Shown piece after piece: positions 53,963 to 62,988 of a DNA stretch of 64,000 nt. Both the position numbers and the translations under genes were made by a program. The DNA comes from Comamonas denitrificans. GTDB taxonomy: Bacteria > Pseudomonadota > Gammaproteobacteria > Burkholderiales > Burkholderiaceae_C. The stretch spans positions 62,001 through 126,000 of the forward strand of contig NZ_JAFNME010000002.1 of the NCBI RefSeq assembly GCF_017368815.1, given 5' to 3'. The notes under the pieces were generated by a model, which ran no database searches, had not been told where the DNA came from, and saw only the letters and a program-made list of their open reading frames with translations. Each line of letters opens with the position of its first letter. Position 1 is the first letter of the stretch.

Positions 53963-54601
53963 TCAGGTGTTGCCGACAAAGGGGTTGGTCAGGCGCTCCT
54001 GGCCAAAGCTGCTCTCGGGGCCATGGCCGGGGATGAAGATGGTGTCGTTGCCCATAGGCCACAGGCGCTGGGTGATGCTGTCGATCAGTTGCTGGTGGTT
54101 GCCTTGCGGAAAATCCGTGCGGCCAATGCTGCCGGCAAACAGCACATCGCCGACAAAGCAGCGCTGAATTTGCGGGGCATGAAACACCACATGGCCAGGG
54201 GTGTGGCCCGGGGTGTGGCGCACGTGCAGGGTTTCGCGGCCGACTTGCACGGTGTCGCCATCTTCCAGCCAGCGCGTGGGGATAAAGGTGTCCGCAGGCG
54301 GAAAACCAAACATCAGGCTTTGTTGGGGCAGGCCGTCAATCCAGAACTGGTCGCCCCGGTGGGGGCCGATGATGGGCACATTGGCTTGTTGGGCCAGGGC
54401 CGCCGTCCCGCCGGCATGGTCGATGTGGGCGTGGGTTAGCCACAGGGCGGTGAGGGTGAGCTGCTGCGCCTGGAGCTGGGCCAATAGGGTGTCGATATCG
54501 CCGCCGGGGTCAATGAGGGCCGCTTCGTGGGTCTGGTCGCACCACAGCAAAGAGCAGTTTTGTTGAAAGGCGGTAACAGGAATGGTCAGGTAATGCAGCA
54601 T
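53963..54601 (-). CDS. Metallo-beta-lactamase fold hydrolase (glyoxalase II-like)
   Basis: The 212-residue protein has the metal site THAHIDHAGG near residue 56, then HTPGHTPGHVVFH near 130, GDVLFAGSIGRTDFP near 152 and PGHGPES near 196. This is the pattern of the small YcbL-type hydroxyacylglutathione hydrolase-like proteins. ATG 54601 is chosen because the family starts MLHYLTIPVTAFQQNC; the longer frame upstream overlaps the flavin reductase gene. It may hydrolyse thioesters; the physiological substrate is unknown. Confidence 0.82.
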   Translation of the reverse strand: MLHYLTIPVTAFQQNCSLLWCDQTHEAALIDPGGDIDTLLAQLQAQQLTLTALWLTHAHIDHAGGTAALAQQANVPIIGPHRGDQFWIDGLPQQSLMFGFPPADTFIPTRWLEDGDTVQVGRETLHVRHTPGHTPGHVVFHAPQIQRCFVGDVLFAGSIGRTDFPQGNHQQLIDSITQRLWPMGNDTIFIPGHGPESSFGQERLTNPFVGNT

Positions 54602-54628
54602 AGGGGTGATTCTAAGTTTGTGCAGACC

Positions 54629-54652
54629 TTGGATAATTATTGGTTTATCCAA
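54629..54652. promoter_or_regulatory. Dyad in a divergent promoter (possible operator)
   Basis: A perfect inverted repeat (TTGGATAA at 54629-54636, TTATCCAA at 54645-54652, spacing 8) lies in the 90-bp region between the hydrolase and flavin reductase starts. Its arm spacing, about 16 bp, is the size of a dimeric repressor site. No regulator gene is adjacent. Confidence 0.45.
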
Positions 54653-54691
54653 AAAAATCCGAACACCTGCACTTTCTTGAAAGCTTGGCCC

Positions 54692-55201
54692 ATGACCCTT
54701 CCCGATTGCCCCATCCCGTTTTCTGAGCATCAACTGCGCGATGCCTTGGGGCAATTTGCCACGGGGGTCACGATTGTGACCACGGTGGATGCCGCCGGCC
54801 AGCCGGTGGGCATGACGGTGAGCTCCTTCAATGCGGTATCGCTCAATCCACCGCTGGTGTTGTGGAGCCTGGGCCGTGCGACCTCGCTGTACCCGGTGTT
54901 TGCAAGCTGCCAGCACTACGCTATTCACGTGCTGGCGCTGGAGCAAGAGGCGCTGGCACGGCGTTTTGCCAGCAAAGTGGAGCAACGCTTTGCCGGGGTG
55001 GATTGGCAGGCCAATGCCCAGGGGGTGCCAATTATCCCGGGGGCCGGGGCCGTGTTTGAATGTGCGCTGCGCCACCAGTATGACGGGGGCGACCACCTCA
55101 TCATCGTGGGCGAAGTGCTGCAGTGCCAACACCAAAGCGTTGCGCCCTTGCTCTACCACGCAGGTCAATTGGGCCTGCGCTTGGCAGCGCCGTCCGATTG
55201 A
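54692..55201 (+). CDS. Flavin reductase domain protein (HpaC/ActVB-like)
   Basis: The 169-residue protein belongs to the flavin reductase family that supplies reduced FMN/FAD to monooxygenases. Motifs are LRDALGQFATGVTIVTTVDAAGQPVGMTVSSFNAVSLNPPLVLWSL and, near the end, GGDHLIIVGEVLQ. ATG 54692 is chosen as the family start; the longer frame overlaps the divergent hydrolase gene. It converges with minE, with 32 bp between the stops. A partner oxygenase cannot be named. Confidence 0.83.
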   Translation: MTLPDCPIPFSEHQLRDALGQFATGVTIVTTVDAAGQPVGMTVSSFNAVSLNPPLVLWSLGRATSLYPVFASCQHYAIHVLALEQEALARRFASKVEQRFAGVDWQANAQGVPIIPGAGAVFECALRHQYDGGDHLIIVGEVLQCQHQSVAPLLYHAGQLGLRLAAPSD

Positions 55202-55233
55202 CCTTGCCGTTGGCCCACCACGCAGATGGGTGA

Positions 55234-55506
55234 TTAGCGTGCCGTGGCGGGGGCTTCTGGCAACTCGACCTTGACTTCGAGCACTTCCAGATTGTCTTGG
55301 CGCTCAAAATTGACTTTGATGTCCTCGGGGTTGATCGAGACATATTTGGAGACCACGGCCATCAATTCGCGCTGCAGTGCGGGCAGATAGTCGGGTTCGG
55401 CGCTGCTGCCATTGACGCACTCGCGGGCCAGGATGATTTGCAGGCGCTCTTTGGCAATGGCCGCAGATTTTTTCTTTTCGCCCAGCAGCATGGAAATAAT
55501 CGACAT
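55234..55506 (-). CDS. minE: Cell division topological specificity factor MinE
   Basis: MinE drives the pole-to-pole oscillation of MinD and so relieves MinCD inhibition at mid-cell. The 90-residue protein contains [16 protein letters not shown], the MinD-stimulating anti-MinCD region, and [44 protein letters not shown], the topological domain. Size is normal. It follows minD by six bases. Confidence 0.96.
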   Translation of the reverse strand: MSIISMLLGEKKKSAAIAKERLQIILARECVNGSSAEPDYLPALQRELMAVVSKYVSINPEDIKVNFERQDNLEVLEVKVELPEAPATAR

Positions 55507-55512
55507 GGCTGC

Positions 55513-56325
55513 TTACCTCCCGCCAAAAATGCGTTTGAAGAATCCAGTCTTTACCGCCTCGGTAAAGCGCATCGGGCGCTCTTCGCCCAGCAGCCGGGCC
55601 ACCACATCTTGGTAGGCTTGGGCGGCATCGGCATCGGGCATGTGGATGACGGGAATACCTTGGTTGGAGGCTTGCAGCACAATTTCAGATTCGGGGATCA
55701 CGCCCACCAGGGGGATGCGCAAAATGTCTTCAACATCTTTAATCGAGAGCATTTGCCCCTCTTCGACCCGGGCCGGGTTGTAGCGCGTAATGAGCAAATG
55801 CTCTTTGATGCTGCCGCCGTCTTTGGCTTTGTGCGTTTTGGAGCTGAGCATGCCCAAGATGCGATCGGAGTCCCGCACGGAGGAGACTTCTGGGTTGGTG
55901 GTCACTATGGCCTCATCGGCGTAGCGCATGGCGAGCAAAGCGCCGCTTTCAATGCCGGCGGGCGAATCGCACAGGATGTAGGCAAAGTCCATGGCGGCAA
56001 GATCGTCCAGCACTTTTTTCACGCCCTCGTCGGTCAGGGCATCTTTATCGCGGGTTTGCGAAGCGGCCAAAATGAACAGGTTCTCGCACTGTTTGTCTTT
56101 GATCAGGGACTGGTGGAGGTTGGCCTCGCCTTGAATGACGTTGATCAGGTCGTACACCACGCGCCGTTCGCAGCCCATGATGAGGTCTAAGTTGCGCAGA
56201 CCCACGTCAAAGTCAATCACGACGGTTTTATGGCCACGCAGGGCCAAGCCTGCGGCAAGGCTGGCGCTGGTGGTGGTTTTGCCCACACCGCCTTTGCCGG
56301 ATGTGATCACAATAATTTTGGCCAT
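55513..56325 (-). CDS. minD: Septum site-determining ATPase MinD
   Basis: This is a membrane-associated ATPase that recruits MinC. The 270-residue product has the deviant Walker A KGGVGKTT near residue 11, IDFDVGLRNLDLIMG near 39 and CDSPAGIE near 120. The C-terminal amphipathic membrane-targeting helix reads TEAVKTGFFKRIFGGR. It lies between minC and minE. Confidence 0.97.
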   Translation of the reverse strand: MAKIIVITSGKGGVGKTTTSASLAAGLALRGHKTVVIDFDVGLRNLDLIMGCERRVVYDLINVIQGEANLHQSLIKDKQCENLFILAASQTRDKDALTDEGVKKVLDDLAAMDFAYILCDSPAGIESGALLAMRYADEAIVTTNPEVSSVRDSDRILGMLSSKTHKAKDGGSIKEHLLITRYNPARVEEGQMLSIKDVEDILRIPLVGVIPESEIVLQASNQGIPVIHMPDADAAQAYQDVVARLLGEERPMRFTEAVKTGFFKRIFGGR

Positions 56326-56370
56326 ATAGAGCAGGGTTCCTAGGGGGCAAATGTGAATTTGCGGTAGTTA

Positions 56371-57144
56371 TCAGGACAAAGAGGCCAGGGGCTCAATGAT
56401 GAGCTTGTCCCCCTCCAGGCGTGCTTGTGCGGGTTTGCCTGCTACATCCGGGGGTAAATCGGTTTCTAGTGCGCGGTAGGTGCCGGCAATAGAAAGCAGT
56501 TGTGGTTGCATGCAGGTAGTGTAAATCCGCGCCTCGGTATCGCCTCGGGCACCAGCGACGGCGCGGCCGCGCAAGGGAGCGTAAATATGCACACTGCCAT
56601 CGGCAATCACTTCCGCCCCAAAGCTGACCATGGACAGTACGACCAAATCGGCTCCTTTGGCGTACACCTGCTGGCCGGAGCGCAGGGGCTTGTCGATCAC
56701 CATGGTGGGGCGAATGACCTCCAGCGGCACTTCCCGCACCACTTCAACGGGGATGGGCACCTCGCGAATGACTTCCACCTCCACTTCGCGAATGCGCTCC
56801 TTGGGCCGGGCGATGGTGGCATCGGGGGCGGGCACCAGGCCGGCTTCATGGGCCGCTTGCATTTGGGCAGCACTGCCGCTGCGCACGGCCACCGGGCGGG
56901 TGCGGTGGTGGCGCAAGGCGGCAATCAGCCGCGCAAAGTCAATGGGCTCGGGGTGGTGCTGGACATGCTGCAAGTCGATGAGTACCGGGTCGTTATCAAA
57001 AAAATCCGGATCATCGGCCAAGCGGCGGGCCAAGTCGGCAATCACCTGCTCGACCTCGGTGCTGCGCAAAGTCACGGCCAGCACCGGCAGTTCGGCGCTT
57101 TTCAGGTCGAAAGAGTGGACAGCACTGGGAGTATCAGCGGCCAT
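56371..57144 (-). CDS. minC: Septum site-determining protein MinC
   Basis: This is an inhibitor of FtsZ polymerisation, recruited by MinD. The 257-residue protein has an N-terminal MinC_N domain (residues about 1-110). A long linker repeats a Glu-Val-Pro motif (REVEVEVIREVPIPVEVVREVP near 130-155). The C-terminal beta-helix domain has VVLSMVSFGAEVIADGSVHIYAPLRGRAVAGARGD. ATG 57144 is used as the family start; the longer frame is not conserved. It leads the minCDE operon. Confidence 0.94.
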   Translation of the reverse strand: MAADTPSAVHSFDLKSAELPVLAVTLRSTEVEQVIADLARRLADDPDFFDNDPVLIDLQHVQHHPEPIDFARLIAALRHHRTRPVAVRSGSAAQMQAAHEAGLVPAPDATIARPKERIREVEVEVIREVPIPVEVVREVPLEVIRPTMVIDKPLRSGQQVYAKGADLVVLSMVSFGAEVIADGSVHIYAPLRGRAVAGARGDTEARIYTTCMQPQLLSIAGTYRALETDLPPDVAGKPAQARLEGDKLIIEPLASLS

Positions 57145-57386
57145 GTTTACGTGAAAAGACGGTGAGGGAAAAGGGCGCCCAAGACGCACGAAGCGCAAGT
57201 GTACCCTGCCTGTTCGCATCGGCTGCAAGCGGGGCAGGGGCGTTTGTGGTGTTCCTGCCTCTGGGGGCAGAAGCGGGGACAATAGCCGCCAGCTTTTGGT
57301 GCCCTCTGACCGGGTTTTGCGACTGTGGTGCTGGGGGGTGGCTGTTTTCTTTTTGTTCCCTCTTTTGCTTCTGATTGCGCCTTTTT

Positions 57387-58661
57387 ATGGATACCGATGT
57401 TTTGATCGTAGGTGCCGGGCCTGCAGGTTTATCGCTGGCTCTGGCCTTGTCCCACGCGGGTTTGCACGCCACGGTGCTGGAGCAGCAAAGCCTGCCTGCT
57501 TTGGCCCAGCCGGCCCCTGATGGCCGCGAAATTGCCCTGACCCAGCCCAGCGTGCAGACCTTGCAGCGCCTGGGCACCTGGCAGCGTTTGCTGGCGCATG
57601 AGCAAGGTTTTATTCGCCAGGCCATCGTGCACGATGGCCCGGTGGGCGCGCGCCCGACGCTCACTATCGACACCGTGGGCCAGGACATGCACGAGCTGGG
57701 CCGCATCGTGCCCAACTGCGCCCTGCGCCGCACGGCGTTTGAGGCCGCGCAAACGCATGACAACATCCGGCTGATTACCGGGGCCACCGTCACCCAGGTG
57801 GTGCGGCATGCGCAGTGCGCCCAAGTGCACTACCAGGTACACGAAGGGGGCGTGCGGGTGGATGCGCCACCCCTGTCCGCGCCGCTGGTGGTGGCGGCGG
57901 ACAGCCGCTTTTCTGCCGTGCGCCGCATGCTGGGCGTGGCAGCGCAGATGACGGACTTTGGCCGCGGCATCATCGTCTGCCGCATGCGCCACACGCTGGA
58001 GCACCATGACGTGGCGCACGAGTGCTTTGGCTACGAGCGCACGCTGGCCATCCTGCCGCTGCAGCCCGACCCGGCCACGGGCGATCTCCTGTGCTCGGCG
58101 GTGGTGACCAGCGACAGCCCAGACATTGCCCGCCTGATGCAGCTCGATGAAGCGGATTTCAGCGCCCAGGTGCAGGCGCATTTCCAGCACCGCCTGGGCG
58201 AGATGGAGCTGCTGGGCCCGCGCCACCATTACCCGCTGGTGGCCACCTATGCCCGCCAGTTCAGCGGGCCACGCTTTGCCTTGCTGGGCGATGCCGCTGT
58301 GGGCATGCTCCCGGTGACGGCGCATGGCTTCAACCTGGGCCTGTCGGGGGTGGAGCGCTTAAGCAGCGCCGTCGCCAGTGCCTACCATGCGGGCCAGGAC
58401 TGGGGGCACGAAAGTGTGCTGGCCGCCTACAGCCGCAGCCAGCACCGGCATGCCTGGCCGCTGTTTCAGGGCACCAACGCCGTAGTCAAGCTGTTTACCG
58501 ATGCGCGCCCGGCCCCCAAGCTGCTGCGCCAAATCGTGCTGCAGGGGGCGCAGCACTTGCCGCCGCTGAAGGCGGTCATCGTGGCGCAATTGAGTGGGCG
58601 CAGTCCGTGGGGCATCCTGCGGGAGCAGTTGCCGCGTTTGCCGTTTCGGGGGCGATATTAA
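57387..58661 (+). CDS. FAD-dependent ubiquinone-biosynthesis hydroxylase (UbiH/UbiM type)
   Basis: The 424-residue flavoprotein has the Rossmann motif DTDVLIVGAGPAGLSLALALSHAG at the start and the second FAD motif GPRFALLGDAAVGMLPVTAHGFNLGLSGVERL near 305. The HPVTAHGFNLGL-type variant fits UbiM, the C5 hydroxylase of beta-proteobacteria, better than UbiH or UbiF, but this needs a phylogeny. ATG 57387 is preferred over TTG 57375. It is divergent from minC and is followed by a repeat-rich spacer. Confidence 0.72.
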   Translation: MDTDVLIVGAGPAGLSLALALSHAGLHATVLEQQSLPALAQPAPDGREIALTQPSVQTLQRLGTWQRLLAHEQGFIRQAIVHDGPVGARPTLTIDTVGQDMHELGRIVPNCALRRTAFEAAQTHDNIRLITGATVTQVVRHAQCAQVHYQVHEGGVRVDAPPLSAPLVVAADSRFSAVRRMLGVAAQMTDFGRGIIVCRMRHTLEHHDVAHECFGYERTLAILPLQPDPATGDLLCSAVVTSDSPDIARLMQLDEADFSAQVQAHFQHRLGEMELLGPRHHYPLVATYARQFSGPRFALLGDAAVGMLPVTAHGFNLGLSGVERLSSAVASAYHAGQDWGHESVLAAYSRSQHRHAWPLFQGTNAVVKLFTDARPAPKLLRQIVLQGAQHLPPLKAVIVAQLSGRSPWGILREQLPRLPFRGRY

Positions 58662-58667
58662 ATAAGT

Positions 58668-58743
58668 AGCTGCTTGCGCTTTTTAATGAACGATTTCAGG
58701 TTGTTTTATTGCTGAAGTTGTTTGTTTTTGTGTGGGGGTAGCT
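58668..58743. repeat. AGCT-family repeat copy 10
   Basis: TAGCTGCTTGCGCTTTTTAA at the left and a shorter TAGCTAT end at the right (AGCT at 58668-58671 and 58740-58743) frame an imperfect inner stem (GATTTCAG with CTGAAG). It follows the UbiM-type gene, probably as its terminator. Confidence 0.6.
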
Positions 58744-59215
58744 ATTTTTTTCGTTTCTGCTGGCCGGGACTCGCCCCGGCGGGCGACATCCTTTCTTGCA
58801 CGCGCAAGAAAGGATGCAAAGAAAGCGTGCTGGCGCAGCTTTGGCACCGTGGAACTCGCTTCGCGCCCTGCGGGCGCTGCGCTCGGACAACCACGGTGAG
58901 TCAGACGGGAAGCCGTTGCGGGAAATAAACGGCCTGCGCCCTGACGGCGGCATTGTCGGGACGGGCTTCCTTGCTTGCTGCGCAAGCGTTGGAAGCGGGG
59001 GCGCTGACGCAAGCCTCTGGTTCCGGTTTTCTGTTCCTGCTTTGGTGCGTTGCAGCATTGTTTGCACCAAAAAATGGCGTGAATTTCCGTGCAAGGCCAT
59101 GGCGCCCGATGGCTTTTGCCCCGTTTCTGGCAAGGGGGCGGTTTCATTTTTTGCATTGGCATGGTTCTTGCTTTGTTCTCTGCGTGGCCCGGTGGGGCCG
59201 CTCATGAACACTGCA
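58744..59215. repeat. Gene-free spacer resembling a dispersed proteobacterial repeat
   Basis: This stretch of about 470 bp has no convincing gene. On the minus strand it would translate to GFPSDSPWLSERSA and FLCILSCACKKGC. I recognise these as fragments of short hypothetical ORFs that occur in many copies in related genomes and are generally repeats rather than genes. A perfect 13-bp hairpin (58787-58799 with 58804-58816, loop ACGC) and a 6-bp one (58973-58978 with 58982-58987) are visible. The nirB promoter should lie at its right end. Confidence 0.5.
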
Positions 59216-59225
59216 AGAGGGCGCT

Positions 59226-61688
59226 ATGAAAAAAATGCAACTGGTGATGGTCGGCAATGGCATGGCGGGGGTGCGCACGCTCGAAGAGCTGCTCAAGATC
59301 GCGCCCGATCTGTACGAGATCACCATCTTCGGCGCGGAGCCGCATCCCAACTACAACCGCATCCTGCTCTCGCCCGTGCTGGCGGGGGAGCAGACGCTGG
59401 AGCAGATCGTGCTCAACGACTGGGCGTGGTATGCCGGGCATGGCATCACCCTGCACGCCGGCTGCACCGTGACCGAGGTGAACCGTGCCCGGCGCACCGT
59501 GCAGGCGGTGCGCGGCACGGGCGAGACCATCAGCGTGCCCTACGACCGGTTGATTCTGGCCACCGGCTCCAACCCCTTCATGCTGCCGATTTCCGGCAAG
59601 GATCTGGGCGGCGTGCTGGCCTACCGCGACATTGCCGATACGCAGGCCATGATCGACGCGGCTGCGCAGTACCGGCACGCCGTGGTGATTGGCGGCGGCC
59701 TGCTCGGGCTGGAGGCGGCCAATGGCCTGATGAAGCGCGGGATGCAGGTGACGGTGGTGCACGCGGGCGAATGGCTGCTCGATCGCCAGCTGGATCCCAC
59801 GGCCGGGCAGATGCTGCAAAAGGCTTTGCAGGAGCGCGGCATGGCATTCCTGATGCAGGCGCAGACCGAGGCGTTGCTGGGCAACGCCGCTGGCCGCGTG
59901 CAGGCCGTGCGCTTCAAGGACGGCAGCGAAATCCCGGCCGATCTGGTGGTCATGGCCGTGGGCATCCGCCCCAACACGGCCCTGGCCGAGTCGATGCGCC
60001 TGCACGTCGACCGGGGTATCGTCGTGGGCGACACCATGCAGACCACCACCGACCCGCGCATCTACGCCGTGGGCGAGTGCGCGGCGCACCGGGGCATTGC
60101 CTACGGGCTGGTGGCGCCGCTGTTCGAGCAGGGGCGGGTGGCGGCCAACCACCTGGCGGAATTCGGCATTGGCCGCTACCTGGGGTCGCAGACTTCGACC
60201 AAGCTGAAGGTGACGGGCATCGACCTGTTCTCGGCGGGCGACTTCATGGGCGGCGCGGGAACGGAGGAAATCGTCATGAGCGACCCCGGCGCGGGGCAGT
60301 ACAAAAAGCTGGTGCTCAAGGACGACAAGCTGGTCGGCGCCTGCCTGTACGGCAACACCGTCGATGGCAGCTGGTACTTCCAGCTGCTGCGCGAGGGCCG
60401 CAGCGTGGCCGAGCTGCGCAGCAGCCTGATGCTGGGCCAGAGCAACCTCGGCGAAGGCGGCCACGCCGGGCAGAACCAGGCCGCCGCCATGCCCGACGAT
60501 GCCGAGGTCTGCGGCTGCAACGGCGTGACCAAGGGCACCATCTGCAAGGCCATCAAGGAAAAGGGCCTGTTCACCCTCGACGAAGTGCGCAAGCACACCA
60601 AGGCCAGCGCCAGCTGCGGTTCATGCACCGGGCTGGTGGAGCAGCTCTTGATGGCCACCGTGGGCGGCGCGTATGCGGCCAACAGCGCTGCCAAGCCCGT
60701 GTGCGCCTGCACCGAACACGGCCACCAGGCGGTGCGCGATGCCATCCGCACGCACCATCTCGTCAGCAAGGAGGAAGTCTTCGCCTTCATGGAGTGGCAG
60801 ACGCCCGACGGCTGCCCCGGTTGCCGCCCGGCGATCAACTACTACCTGATCAGCACGTGGCCCAAGGAGGCGCTGGACGACCCGCAAAGCCGCGCCATCA
60901 ACGAGCGCAGCCACGCCAACATCCAGAAGGACGGCACCTACAGCGTCATCCCGCGCATGTGGGGCGGCGAGACGAATGCCGCCGAGCTGCGCCGCATTGC
61001 CGACGTGGTGGACAAATACCAGATCCCCGGCGTGAAGGTGACGGGCGGCCAGCGCATCGACCTGCTGGGCGTGAAGAAGGAGGATCTGCCCGGAGTGTGG
61101 CGCGACATCGGCATGCCGTGCGGCCACGCCTACGGCAAATCCCTGCGCACCGTGAAAACCTGCGTGGGCAGCGAATGGTGCCGCTTCGGCACGCAGGACA
61201 GCAGCCAGCTGGGGCGCGATCTGGAGCGGGCGCTGTGGCGCATGTACGCGCCGCACAAGGTCAAGCTGGCCGTCAGCGGCTGCCCGCGCAATTGCGCCGA
61301 AAGCGGCATCAAGGACGTGGGCGTGATCGGTGTCGATTCCGGCTGGGAAATCCACATCGCCGGCAACGGCGGCATCAAGACCGAGGTGGCGCAGTTCTTC
61401 ACCAAGGTGAAAACCGCCGAGGAGGTGCTGGAGATCAGCGGCGCCTTCCTCCAGCTCTACCGCGAGGAGGGCTGGTACCTGGAGCGCACCACGCACTACG
61501 TGGCCCGCGTCGGCCTGGAGCACGTCAGGCAGAAGGTGCTGGAGGACGCCGCCAATCGGCAGGCGCTGTGGGCGCGGCTGCAAGCGGCGCTGGAGGGCGA
61601 GCCGGACCCTTGGTTCGAGGGCGACAGGGCGCGGGTCGATGCGCGGCAGTTCATCCCCATCGTCCCCGCCACCGCGGCCACCGTTTGA
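59226..61688 (+). CDS. nirB: Nitrite reductase (NADH) large subunit
   Basis: NirB reduces nitrite to ammonium with NADH in the cytoplasm. The 820-residue protein has an FAD/NAD domain (VGNGMAGVRTLEELL near residue 8, VIGGGLLGLEAANGL near 156). A BFD-like [2Fe-2S] domain has CGCNGVTKGTIC near 430 and CGSC near 465. The siroheme/[4Fe-4S] domain has CVGSEWCRFGTQDS near 645 and CPRNCAES near 685. Length and order are normal. It is the first gene of nirBDC. Lysine is mostly AAG here, unlike the AAA-rich housekeeping genes of the window. Confidence 0.97.
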   Translation: MKKMQLVMVGNGMAGVRTLEELLKIAPDLYEITIFGAEPHPNYNRILLSPVLAGEQTLEQIVLNDWAWYAGHGITLHAGCTVTEVNRARRTVQAVRGTGETISVPYDRLILATGSNPFMLPISGKDLGGVLAYRDIADTQAMIDAAAQYRHAVVIGGGLLGLEAANGLMKRGMQVTVVHAGEWLLDRQLDPTAGQMLQKALQERGMAFLMQAQTEALLGNAAGRVQAVRFKDGSEIPADLVVMAVGIRPNTALAESMRLHVDRGIVVGDTMQTTTDPRIYAVGECAAHRGIAYGLVAPLFEQGRVAANHLAEFGIGRYLGSQTSTKLKVTGIDLFSAGDFMGGAGTEEIVMSDPGAGQYKKLVLKDDKLVGACLYGNTVDGSWYFQLLREGRSVAELRSSLMLGQSNLGEGGHAGQNQAAAMPDDAEVCGCNGVTKGTICKAIKEKGLFTLDEVRKHTKASASCGSCTGLVEQLLMATVGGAYAANSAAKPVCACTEHGHQAVRDAIRTHHLVSKEEVFAFMEWQTPDGCPGCRPAINYYLISTWPKEALDDPQSRAINERSHANIQKDGTYSVIPRMWGGETNAAELRRIADVVDKYQIPGVKVTGGQRIDLLGVKKEDLPGVWRDIGMPCGHAYGKSLRTVKTCVGSEWCRFGTQDSSQLGRDLERALWRMYAPHKVKLAVSGCPRNCAESGIKDVGVIGVDSGWEIHIAGNGGIKTEVAQFFTKVKTAEEVLEISGAFLQLYREEGWYLERTTHYVARVGLEHVRQKVLEDAANRQALWARLQAALEGEPDPWFEGDRARVDARQFIPIVPATAATV

Positions 61689-61705
61689 ACAGGAAAGGTA
61701 TCCCC

Positions 61706-62104
61706 ATGACATCCCAAGCGAACTGGCAATACATCTGCCAAGTGGACGACATCCCGCGCCAGGGCGCACGCCGCGTGGCCCGGCCCCGGGGGCTGGAAGT
61801 GGCGCTGTTCCGCACCGCCGCCGATACCGTCCACGCCCTGCTGGACTACAGCCCCTACAAGGGCGGGCCGCTGTCGCAAGGCATGGTGTTTGGCGACAAG
61901 GTGGCCTGCCCGCTGCACAACTGGACCATCGGCCTGGCCGACGGGCAGGCGCTGGCCCCGGACGAGGGCAGCACCCCGGTGTTCCGTGTGCAGGTGGCCG
62001 CCGGGGCCGTCTACCTGGACGCTGCCGAACTGGCCGGGCACGCCCTGGCGCAGACCCGCCCGCTGGCCGGCCCGGCGCAGCGGGCGCTGCCGGCAGTGCG
62101 TTGA
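61706..62104 (+). CDS. nirD: Nitrite reductase (NADH) small subunit
   Basis: This is the small subunit, a Rieske-fold protein without the usual cluster ligands. The 132-residue product starts WQYICQVDDIPRQGARRVARP and contains VFGDKVACPLHNWTIGLADGQALAPDEG, the NirD signature. It begins 17 bp after nirB with AGGAAAGG upstream. The last 25 residues are an alanine/proline-rich extension. Confidence 0.93.
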   Translation: MTSQANWQYICQVDDIPRQGARRVARPRGLEVALFRTAADTVHALLDYSPYKGGPLSQGMVFGDKVACPLHNWTIGLADGQALAPDEGSTPVFRVQVAAGAVYLDAAELAGHALAQTRPLAGPAQRALPAVR

Positions 62105-62156
62105 TGGCCTCTTTCTTCGCTTTCCCCTGATTTCCCACCCTTGCAGGAGTATTCCC

Positions 62157-62969
62157 ATGGCCTACCTCTCTCCCGCCGAATTCGTCACCAAGATGGTCGA
62201 TACCGGCGAAGCCAAGATCCACATGTCCACCCGCGACACCCTCATCCGCGCCTTCATGGCCGGGGCCATCCTGGCGCTGGCGGCGGTGTTCGCCGTCAGT
62301 GCCAGCGTCATGAGCGGCTCGGCGCTGATCGGGGCGCTGCTCTTTCCCGTCGGCGTGTGCATGCTCTACCTGCTGGGCTTCGACCTGCTCACCGGCGTGT
62401 TCATGCTCACCCCGCTGGCGCTGTTGGACAAGCGCCCCGGCGTCACCGTGCGCGGCATCCTGCGCAACTGGGGGCTGGTGTTCGTCGGCAACTTCCTGGG
62501 GGCGCTGACCGTGGCGGGGATGATGGCCTTCATCTTCACCTACGGCTTTTCCGTGCCGCCGGGCGAGATCGGGCAGAAGATCGGCCACATCGGCGAGGCC
62601 CGCACCCTGGGCTATGCCGAATACGGGCTGATGGGCTGGGCCACCATCTTCCTGCGCGGCGTGCTGTGCAACTGGATGGTGTCCACCGGCGTGGTCGGCG
62701 CGATGATCTCCACCACCGTCAGCGGCAAGGTCATCGCCATGTGGATGCCGATCATGCTGTTCTTCGCGATGGGCTTCGAGCATTCGGTGGTGAACATGTT
62801 CCTCTTTCCCTCGGGGCTGATGCTGGGCGGCAACTTCTCCGTCATGGACTACTTCATCTGGAACGAAATCCCCGTGGTACTGGGCAACATCGTCGGTGGC
62901 CTGGCCTTCACCGGCCTGACGCTGTACACCACCCACGCCCGCACCGCGCCGCAGCGGGCCATTGGCTGA
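62157..62969 (+). CDS. nirC: Formate/nitrite transporter family channel (NirC-like)
   Basis: This is an inner-membrane pentameric channel for nitrite or formate. The 270-residue protein has six membrane segments and the FNT signatures FMAGAILALAAVFAV near residue 33, LGFDLLTGVFMLTPLALLDKRPG near 78 and FLRGVLCNWMVSTGVV near 165. AGGAG precedes the ATG. Its place directly after nirBD supports nitrite uptake. Confidence 0.9.
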   Translation: MAYLSPAEFVTKMVDTGEAKIHMSTRDTLIRAFMAGAILALAAVFAVSASVMSGSALIGALLFPVGVCMLYLLGFDLLTGVFMLTPLALLDKRPGVTVRGILRNWGLVFVGNFLGALTVAGMMAFIFTYGFSVPPGEIGQKIGHIGEARTLGYAEYGLMGWATIFLRGVLCNWMVSTGVVGAMISTTVSGKVIAMWMPIMLFFAMGFEHSVVNMFLFPSGLMLGGNFSVMDYFIWNEIPVVLGNIVGGLAFTGLTLYTTHARTAPQRAIG

Positions 62970-62988
62970 GATGCGGGGGGTGCATCCC

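Noticed and set aside
58696-59211. 171-codon minus-strand ORF before nirB
   Set aside because: Resembles the spurious hypothetical proteins produced by a dispersed repeat, so annotated as repeat rather than gene.
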